From the NCBI GenBank assembly GCA_036346355.1, contig CM070578.1, positions 16,816,501 to 16,880,500 of the forward strand: a stretch of 64,000 nucleotides of DNA, given 5' to 3'. This document shows positions 56,086-64,000 of this stretch, in pieces. Origin of the DNA: Rhipidocladum racemiflorum (lineage: Eukaryota > Streptophyta > Magnoliopsida > Poales > Poaceae). Both the position numbers and the translations under genes were made by a program. Under the pieces are notes generated by a model. That model was not told the DNA's origin. It did not search any database and saw only the letters and a list, made by a program, of their open reading frames with translations. Position 1 is the first letter of the stretch, and each line of letters opens with the position of its first letter.

Positions 56086-58926
56086 TGTCGGGACCCGAAT
56101 TTGCAAATCCGACCCTCTGTGTATTCAGCACTAGTCCAGAACGCGCTAGTGCACACAGTCTTAACATCGGTATATATCACAATCATACCAAACGATACTA
56201 TCAAAGTACTTTATTTAAATAATCAAAGGGTTACTCGACCTTATGGCCAAGTTACAAATATATGCCTTGCAAGGCAAAACTTATTGAAAGAGAAATAACA
56301 AGAATGAAAATCAAATAAACTTAGTGGCGCCATCCAAAGATACCACAGGCAACTGATCGGGCTCGCATCCCTAAGTAGACGGGTCCTCTTGGAACTCCTC
56401 TTCCGAATCGCGTAGTCTCCTCTTCAACTGGTATTGTGTTGAGGCAAGGGTGAGTACTTGGTACTCAAGAAGTCATGCACGTAATGCAAGCTAATATACT
56501 ATATGCATGGCTTGGTACAAAGGAATAGCTTAAGGTATATTTATGTAAACAGCATTTGACAAGTAATATAAGTAGATTCAAAGCGATAAAAACAAGTAAA
56601 GCATAAATAACTTTTCAAAAAGTTTGAATAACATTTTTCCCCATCCTAAACCATATTTCCATCATCTTCTTTGTTAAACCAACCCAACTTCTCAAAACCA
56701 AGTTATTTTCAGAAAATCTAACCCTTGACTGTAATTCCCGAGCATTGTCCAAGATCGTGGACTCGGCTATTCAAATATATTCTACACTATTCAGAGGTTA
56801 TGCACTTTACCCACAAGATACAATCCACTCACCACGTCAGCAGTGAATCGCCATACAAGAGTATGCGAATGAGCGATCATAACAAAGCCTTTCGGAAGCC
56901 TCAAACAACACAGTGGTCCTCTCCGGTTCGTGCTCTACACCATCCCTTCCCTTAGCCAAGGCGAAGTATGGGACCAACACACCGTTAGATGGGTACTGCC
57001 ACGACCACGATACGCTCCCCGCACAATCACACAAAAGGTGTAATCGACACCTGAGGCTCCACAAGTGAGTCCTTAGCGACTTAGTCAACTAGGGCCGCCC
57101 CATTCCAGCCATGTGGTTGCAAGTATGACCCAGTTCAAAGGCTTGCAAGGTTAAGTCCTTAGAGTGACCAGGCAAGACTACCCAAAACCAAATCAACATC
57201 CCCAATGCCACAATCGCCCACTGATTACTCTTGCCACATGCCCCGATCGAAATCGCTTATCAAACCCCGCTTGATTACCATGCACCACGTGCCATCAACA
57301 TCACATGATACTTTTCCAAAACAGGTTCAATATATCATTAATTCAATATTAGCATTTGATTATCCAAAATCATGTCATGAGCACGTAGGTGTCTAAGCAA
57401 GATACTACAACGATCTAAACCCATGTTGGCAATTTAATAATGTCCAACTAGTAAACCACAACTAGGGTGACAAAGGGTCATGGCACATACTTAAGTAATC
57501 AAGGTGTCATATAGCAAATTGGTATTTATCTAACCCCATGTTTAAACAAAGTATCTTTCTAATTGAACTAGCATGCAATAGTTTAAATCAAAATAGATTT
57601 CAAATAGGATCAATATGGTCAAAGCACAACTTGCCTTCAAAAGCACTTGCTCTTGGTCTTGAGTTGGATCCTGAGTCAATACTTCTCCTTCGAATCCCTC
57701 CCAGGCACTTCAACGCCTACTCGTAAAGCGTGCAAATAGCAAATACACAAATAAACACTATGCAAAAAGATCCCAAAACTCCAAATAAAATCCATAAACA
57801 GAGAGAACATAATTTTCTGGATTTTTAGAAACTGGAATCGTTCAAATCGGAGTTAAAATGCAAAAGTTATGATTATTTAAAGTTTAAATAATCAATTAAA
57901 TAATATTACAGAGAAAAACTTTAGTCCAAAAATTAAATAAAATTCATATTTAGGTAGATCTTAATTTTATACAAATTTAGAAATTTGAATCACTCAAATC
58001 GGAGTTGAAACGCAAAAGTTATAAGCGTTTGAAGTTTGAATCTAAATTTGAAATCATTATTTGAATTAATAAATCATTTTCTTTTTCGGAAATTAATTAT
58101 TGCGTCAGCATGGACACGTGGCAGCTCCTGATTGGCTTGCTGACGTCAGCCGGTCCATGGGCTCGGTCCACGCTCGGCTCGGGTCCACGGTGGACTCGGT
58201 CCACGGCTCCACGTGAGACTGACATGTGGGCCCACTCGGGTGACGTCATCGCTGACGTCAGCGGGGCTCAGCCCATGGTGCTGACAGGTGGGGTCCACTG
58301 TGACGTCATGGGTGACGTCAGCGCTTGGCTGGGTTAGCCACTGACATGCGGGCCCTCTGACACGCGGGCCCCGCGTGTCAGCGTCACACGCACGCGTGGG
58401 CCGGCCGACGCGTCGGTCCAACTTCCCGACACGTGGCGCAATCTCGTCCGTTGGTTTGAAAATCAGCGGCGGATTAGATCCAGGGTTAACACGTTGAAAC
58501 TACTCGATGCTCGTGGGCCGTTCGATCTAGATCGGACGGTCCAGATCTAATCCTATAATCGCACTGCTACAGCACGTGGCGATTGTGAACCGTTGGATCT
58601 TGATCCAACGGTCCAGATCTAATCGGGTTTGGAACACGTGATCTCACCTCAACCGTTCGATCTGGATCTGACGGTCCTCCGAGCTCGCGGACGGCGATGG
58701 TTTCACGGCGGCGCTGGCTTGACCGGAGACGGGGACGATGACCACAGCTACGGCGCCACGGGGCTTCTCCGGCGAGATGAAACCTCCCTTCGGTGCGCTC
58801 TCGTCAGGGACTCCGGATCTGGGCTCCTTCTCGGCGGAAGACGACGGACGACGGCGGAAAACGGCGCAAACCGCAGCGGAGGGAAGAGACAACTCCGGCG
58901 AGCGATTGCGGCTCAACGGCGGCGGC
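56086..58926 (-). mobile_element. 5' LTR of minus chromovirus, interrupted
   Basis: Matches 46871-49717 closely. The interruption at 58927 removes the outer ~680 bp from the window. It contains five TGACGTCA palindromes (58141, 58241, 58253, 58301, 58313) and several CACGTG cores (58114, 58210, 58429, 58572, 58634). Confidence 0.88.
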
Positions 58927-60515
58927 TGTAGGACCGAGTAGGCAACTAGAGGGGGGGGGGTGAATAGATGCCGAATAAAATTCAACTATTTCTTTCGGAA
59001 AATTAAAGACCCCTAAAAAACGGAAGAATATCTAATATTGAGAGATCAAAACCCTAGATTAATTAGCGAGACAAGACGAACAAAAATCAAAACTAGTTCT
59101 ATCAAAAAATCGAACAAACCTTCTAATCAAGAATCATAGCAAAAGAGTATGTAAAGAATTGCATAACCTTTTCTTTATTCCAAAGCCACTCCTTCCGGGA
59201 GGACACAAAAATCTCTAATCTCACAAGATTAGAAAACCACCAAAATCTCTAATCTCACAAGATTAGAAAACCTTAAACAAACTAAAGAAAACACAAAATC
59301 TCTTCTTTGTTGTAGGCACCTCTTGCTTCTTGCCCTTTTTCTTGGATTGATTCTAAGCCCCTAGAACCCTCTTATTTAAAGGGCTCCACAGCCACCTATT
59401 CCTTTTTGTATACGGCAAACCGGCTGGCTCTCCTTCACGAACACAAAGAAACCACCGCCACTCGCCTCCAACTCGGTCACGGCAGCAAAGCCCCTGCGTT
59501 CTTACCTTCTGCGTGCGCCTTGCTCCTTGGCTCCTCACTGCGCGCCGCTCCATTGACGCCCGGTCTGCTGCGCACAAACACAAAACGGACACGGCATTGA
59601 ATTGCTCTCGGACACAACCGAACTCCACTCGGTTCCAACCCTCCTGCCGCACACACACACATGCATGCAAGCAGCACATGCAACTCACGCCAACACACAC
59701 ATGCATGCACCACTCACGCACACATGCATGCACCACTCACGCACATGCATGCACCACACACACACACACATGCATGCACTCACGCACTCATGCACACAAT
59801 GCACATGCATGCATATGCATGCACACACACATATACCACTCTAAAAATTGTATTCACGCGTACGACCCACTTGCCATTGCCCGCGCTGCGTGTGGCCGGC
59901 AGCCGTGTCGGCATTGCCAGCCGGCCGGCTGCCGGTAGAGCTCTGTCGCCCGCGGTGGCGCCATCGACTCCCGTCGCCCGTCGTACGCCGACGCATCCGC
60001 TCGGTGCGGCGAAGCCGCTGGTTGCCAGCCGCTCCGGCCCGCTCGAAGGCTGCCGGCGCCGTGCCTACCACGTCGGCCGCCGGTAGTCGACTTGCCGTCG
60101 GCCTCGCGACTCTCTGCCGCTGGCTGCAACGATCTCGACCTCACGTGCACCGTTTCTCTAGTCCGAAACATCTCGCATGACACCCTCGACCCTCCACGAC
60201 CTCGGTTCCTCCTCGAACCTAGTCTCGGTCCTGTCATCGACCATGTTCGACCTCGAGCAACACCTGCACGTGAACAAAAAACACAAAAACAATTTCCGAG
60301 CCCAAGTCCACGACTTGACTCAAATTAATCCATACAACCAACTGGTTTCAGATCTTTTTCAAATAAAGAAACCAAAAAAAAATTGGTTCAAATTGGTTTC
60401 AAATCTTTTTCAAATACTGAGCCAAAATCAAATCAACTCAAATCTTTTCAAATCTCTTCGAATATTCAAATACTCATCATCAAAAACACATGGATCAAAA
60501 AACAATGATCCTTCA
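58927..60515 (-). mobile_element. Sirevirus 3' LTR, 1589 bp
   Basis: Minus strand from TGAAGGATCATTG to CGGTCCTACA. Holds a 34-bp tandem duplication near 59210-59278 ('ctctaatctcacaagatta'), a CA/TG-rich array with six CATGCATG (59660-59811), and a GC-rich block 59870-60180. Frames in the latter show no known protein. Confidence 0.78.
59650..59832. repeat. CA-rich array with CATGCATG motifs
   Basis: CATGCATG at 59660, 59700, 59723, 59744, 59769 and 59804, separated by (CA)n and 'cactcacgc'. This octamer contains the RY element bound by B3-domain factors (ABI3/FUS3/LEC2 group). Confidence 0.9.
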
Positions 60516-60528
60516 ATCTCCCCCTTGA
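60516..60528 (-). promoter_or_regulatory. PPT of Sirevirus
   Basis: Minus-strand ATCAAGGGGGAGA next to the LTR. Further PPT-like tracts at 60709-60718, 60749-60757 and 61720-61729. Confidence 0.75.
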
Positions 60529-61099
60529 TGAGTAATTTGACAAAACACAATAAGATTTGACAAGAGTAAAGAGAAAAAAAAAATTTGAGACCCAAAAGAA
60601 ATTTGAGACCCAAAAGATTCCAAGACCAAGTAAAGACCAAGAAAATCCAAATTCTCAAACAGTTTGAAATTCACCTCTCTTTTTATTTTTCTTCTTCTTG
60701 ACTTTTGCTCTCCCCCTTTTTGACAAAATAGTCATCAAGATCTCAAAACTCCCCCTTAATGAATGCAGTATCTCAAGCTTTGAAGTATATTCAAGGTATA
60801 TAATCAAAGTAAAGCATTTGGAGAGTTTTTACGAGAGTTTTCACATTTTGTATCAATTTATCCAATGAGAAAGCAAATTGTGAGAATATGGAAGCCCTAA
60901 CACATAGAATAGTTGTTGCATAAGCAAATTAGAGCAAACAAGTAAAATGTCATAAATTGATTTTGCCAAAACTAAAAAGAAATCTATCATGAGCAAAGAG
61001 AGACTTTCAAATTCACTAATGTTTGTCTCAAGCCTTTTCAAAAAATTGAATTTCCTTTTTCTCTTTTAGCAAGTTTGACAATTTTGCTTTGTGATCAAC

Positions 61100-61330
61100 A
61101 GGGATGACAAGTAACTGCACACTAGCCCATACTTGTGTATGAGTAGGTAGTTCTTTCTTGTATCTTTCTCAGTTTAAATTGGCAAGTGGCTTCACATTGT
61201 TCTGAACTTTTGTTTAGACAAGTAGCCTTTTCTTGCATCTTTTGAATTTAAGTCCCTGGCAAGGAAGCTGCACATTGTACTAAACTTGTGTTTAGCCAAG
61301 TAGCTTTTGCTTGCATCTTTTTCAACTTGC
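61100..61330 (-). repeat. Degenerate ~80-bp repeats in Sirevirus 3' region
   Basis: Three diverged units with the words 'ctgcacatt', 'acttgtgttta', 'caagtagc' and 'cttgcatctttt'. Non-coding. Confidence 0.6.
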
Positions 61331-61685
61331 TTTTATCATTTAAAACACTGATTTTGCTTGAGACTCATAATGATCATTTGAAGTCCAACAAAAAGCTCAC
61401 ACATAGTTTCTAATCAGCTCTAGCCTTTCAACAGATGACAAGAAACTTTTAAGCCTATTTCACAAATGTAATACCATAATGAACAAGAGCCAAAATATTC
61501 TCAAAAAGCATCTCAAATTGAATTATTTTAGTCTTTTAGTCTTTTAGTGAGAAGTGAAGCAATGTAGCATTAATTTGACTATATACACAAGAATAGTCAA
61601 CAAAGCTTTGTACTACATGATGTAATGAAAACAGGGGAGTTTTCTTTAAGTGTAACGACAAAATAGCTCCTTGTAGTAACCAAAG

Positions 61686-63980
61686 TCAAGTAACACAAAA
61701 GAAAGAGTTAAAATCAAGACTCCCCCTCATACTCATCTCGAATTCCCTGGACATCAGCTCGGAAAACTGCAACACAAGAGAGTGGGAGGATCCTCCAAAG
61801 ATAATATCATCCACATAAATTTGCACCACAAGGAGTTGATCATTTGAATTTTGAGTAAACAGAGTTTTATCAACTTTTCCCATCTCAAAATTATGTTGAA
61901 GCAAGAAGCCTTTTAATCTATCATACCATGCACGAGGAGCTTGTTTTAATCCATAAAGAGCTTTTGATAAACGATATACGTGATTAGGAAATTTTTCATT
62001 TTCAAAACCAGGGGGTTGTTTCACAAAAACTTCTTCTTCTATAAAACCGTTTAGAAAAGCACTTTTCACATCCATTTGAAATAACTTAAAACCTTTTGAA
62101 GCTGCAAAAGCCAAGAGGATGCGAATAGCTTCTAAACGAGCAACAGGAGCAAATGTTTCATCAAAATCAATTCCTTCAAGTTGAGAAAAACCTTGAGCTA
62201 CAAGTCTAGCTTTGTTTCTAACAATTATTCCATCTTCATTTAACTTGTTCTTAAAAACCCATTTTGTTCCAATAATGTTTTGATTTTTAGGAGGTTCCAC
62301 TAAAGACCAAACTTTATTCCTTTCAAAGTTTTCTAACTCTTCATGCATCGCATCTACCCAAGAACTATCGCTTAAGGCATGAGTAATGTTCTTAGGTTCA
62401 AAATTTGCAACAAAAGCGAGAATGCATGCATAAAAGAGTTTGAGATGAATTAGAACGTGTCACCCTTTCATGAAGACTTCCAATAATTTGTTCAGAGGAT
62501 GGTTCTTCAAAACAAGAAGGGAGGTCCAGCTTGTTTCGATCGTCGTGGGAGGTGTAGGAGAATCAAGTAGTAGTCACATCAATTTGTTCAGAACATCTTC
62601 CCGCTCTGTAGGTATGAGCTCATCATCATCATTATCTTCATCATTTTCTTGAATCTTTTATCCAAAAGATTGGCTCTAAATCTTCTCGTGAACCTGAAAT
62701 GTCGGGTCTAGCTCCAGGCTAGCCTCATCAAAAGTAACATCGCATGTCTCCAACAATTTGTTAGTCGATAAATCAAGTACACGATATCCACGAGAGTGCA
62801 ACGAATAGCCAAGGAAAATACCATCTGTACTCACGAGCTTCGAATTTATCAAGATTTCCATGTTTAAGAATAAAGCATTTGCAATCAAACACTCGTAAGT
62901 GAGAAACAGATGGTTTACGATCAAATCTCTCAGTTCATAAGATGTTTTATCAAGTAAAGCTCTGAGATAGACCCTATTTGATATATAGCAAGCGGAAGAA
63001 ATTGCCTCATTTCAAAATTTTCTTGAAGTGTTATATTCATCTAGCATAGTTCTAGCCATTTGAATCAAAGTTCTATTTTTCCTTTCTACAACACCATTCT
63101 CGTGAGGGAGAATATGGCGAAGAAAATTGATGTTCAATCCCATTAGTTTCACAAAAAGATTTAAACAAGGCATTTTTGAATTCTGTACCATTATCATTCT
63201 TATGGCTTTCAATGAGTTAGGCAATTCATTTATCAATCTCTTAATGAAGACATGAAAGAGTCCAAAAATCTCATCTTTTGAAGACAGAAAAATGCACCCA
63301 AGAGTATCTCGAATAATCATCAACTATTACTAGAAAGTACCACTTACCTCCGTGATTGTACTCGAGATGGTCCCATCAGATCCATGTGAAGAAGTTGGCC
63401 AGGGCCGATGGTCATTACAGAGAGACAGGAGCATGTGGGGCTCCAACCATCTTACCATGTCGACGGGAAGCACAAACAATGTCTTTGCAAGATTTTAATT
63501 TTGGCAAGCCACGAATTAAGTCTAGACCACTTAATCTAGATAACAGATCAAAGCCCATGTGACCTAACCGACGATGCCAAAATTGAGATTTCTTGATTAC
63601 GAAGCAACAAAACAATGTGAACTTGAAGCATTGCTAAAATTTGCTATGAAAATTTTTCCAAGTCTAGATATCTCAAGAGTCAAGTTTCCGGAAGCATCGA
63701 GTACTCTACATGCATTTGGTTTTAAAACTCACTTCAAAGTTTTCATCCAACAATTGAGATACGTAAAGAAGGTTGAATTTCAGTTTAGACACCAAAGAGA
63801 CATTCTTTAAAGTAAAGTGATCATTCACCTTCACAAGACCTTTTGCAATGACGCGTCCAAAGAGTAGCATCTCCAAAAGTGATCGTTTGCTCCCAGATGC
63901 TTTTGTTAGGAGGAGAACCAACTTGGGTTGCCTGTCATGTGTTGACAGATCCTGAATCAACAACCCAGATGTTCTCCTTC
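61686..63980 (-). pseudogene. Sirevirus pol, RNase H missing
   Basis: From right to left: protease active site WVVDSGS near 63950, then GRVIAKGLVKVNDHFTLKNV. The GAG-pre-integrase zinc region is FWHRRLGHMGFDLLSRLSG (63415-63615). Integrase core end ENGVVERKNRTLIQMARTML (63012-63323). Linker DGIFLGYSLHSRGYRVLDLS (62676-62924). RT is LVEPPKNQNIIGTKWVFKNK, RLVAQGFSQLEGIDFDETFA, QMDVKSAFLNGFIEEEVFV, KALYGLKQAPRAWYDRLKGF and VQIYVDDIIFGG (61686-62348). The frame stops soon after EFEMSM, where a purine-rich, PPT-like sequence begins. The RT C-terminus and all of RNase H are absent. Frameshifts separate most blocks. Confidence 0.88.
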
Positions 63981-64000
63981 CCTTCTCGTACCACCTACAT

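Larger units (their letters stand above)
46871..58926 (-). mobile_element. Minus-strand chromovirus, nested
   Basis: Inserted after 'gaacgcatc' (uninterrupted in A' at 17118). 3' LTR 46871-50396, PPT 50397-50410, gag-pol 50411-54877, leader ORF 55157-55845, PBS 56070-56081, 5' LTR from 56086. The 5' LTR is broken at 58927 by a Sirevirus, and its remaining part lies beyond the window. Confidence 0.9.
58927..64000 (-). mobile_element. Sirevirus-type Copia element, runs off the window
   Basis: 3' LTR 58927-60515 (TGTAGGACCG at the plus-strand left end), PPT 60516-60528, untranslated 3' region to 61685, pol from 61686 to beyond 63963. Inserted into the chromovirus LTR after 'ggcgg'. Short pol matches (VQIYVDDIIFGG, EFEMSM) and several PPT-like tracts are typical of Sireviruses. 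Confidence 0.85.

Noticed and set aside
59854..60237. GC-rich frames of 110-141 codons on both strands
   Set aside because: Within the Sirevirus LTR, overlapping in several frames, Arg/Pro/Ala-rich without a recognisable domain.

Overview
The window looks like gene-poor, repeat-rich nuclear DNA of a grass (Poaceae). The grass signals are two eight-cysteine leaf-type thionin genes, long-LTR chromoviruses, a Sirevirus-type Copia element, a CACTA transposon with TNP2 transposase, and Stowaway-like and Mutator-like MITEs. I recognise one host gene family that could still be functional (thionin, two copies) and broken pieces of two others: COG2 (a conserved oligomeric Golgi complex subunit) and a weaker DUF1685-like fragment. 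No rRNA, tRNA, CRISPR or bacterial features are visible.

Layout. The left two thirds is a mosaic of one segment present in three versions. Version A runs 1-4224 and resumes, overlapping itself, at 12636-17118 (A'). Version B runs 19885-23703 and resumes at 30972-35189. Version C runs 41157-46870 and is the least interrupted. The shared unit, left to right, is: COG2 exon 1 with a shared frameshift; a block of short inverted GGCGACA repeats; a 141-bp Copia LTR with the 3' end of a minus-strand Copia pol; a 98-bp piece of another Copia gag; the thionin gene; a Stowaway-like MITE; the first 843 bp of a long Gypsy LTR; an orphan promoter-like block; and a 288-bp Copia LTR. A is split by a CACTA element (4225-9715), followed by a Gypsy LTR tail, the DUF1685-like piece, a Copia 5' LTR and internal COG2 exons (11159-11746). 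B is split by a 5'-truncated chromovirus with a 4.6-kb 3' LTR (23704-30971). In place of the thionin region B holds a gag-RT deletion derivative of Copia and a gag-only Copia element (33528-35084), then a nearly complete 5.4-kb solo LTR (35190-40643).

The right third is a nest. A minus-strand chromovirus (from 46871) sits in version C and has 3.5-kb LTRs, PPT, gag-pol pseudogene, leader ORF and PBS. Its 5' LTR is interrupted at 58927 by a minus-strand Sirevirus that runs off the window and lacks RNase H.

How the parts work together. Nearly all content is TE machinery in decay. The most notable non-standard features are a leader ORF with a possible dsRNA-binding-like pattern, found between PBS and gag in two separate chromoviruses; a roughly 95-bp-arm hairpin upstream of the CACTA transposase; a gag-only Copia element; a five-fold cluster of TGACGTCA sites in one LTR; and six CATGCATG sites in the Sirevirus LTR. 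Many frameshifts are single-base changes in homopolymers. Some 'broken' calls, including the C-terminal frameshift of the second thionin, could therefore be consensus errors.
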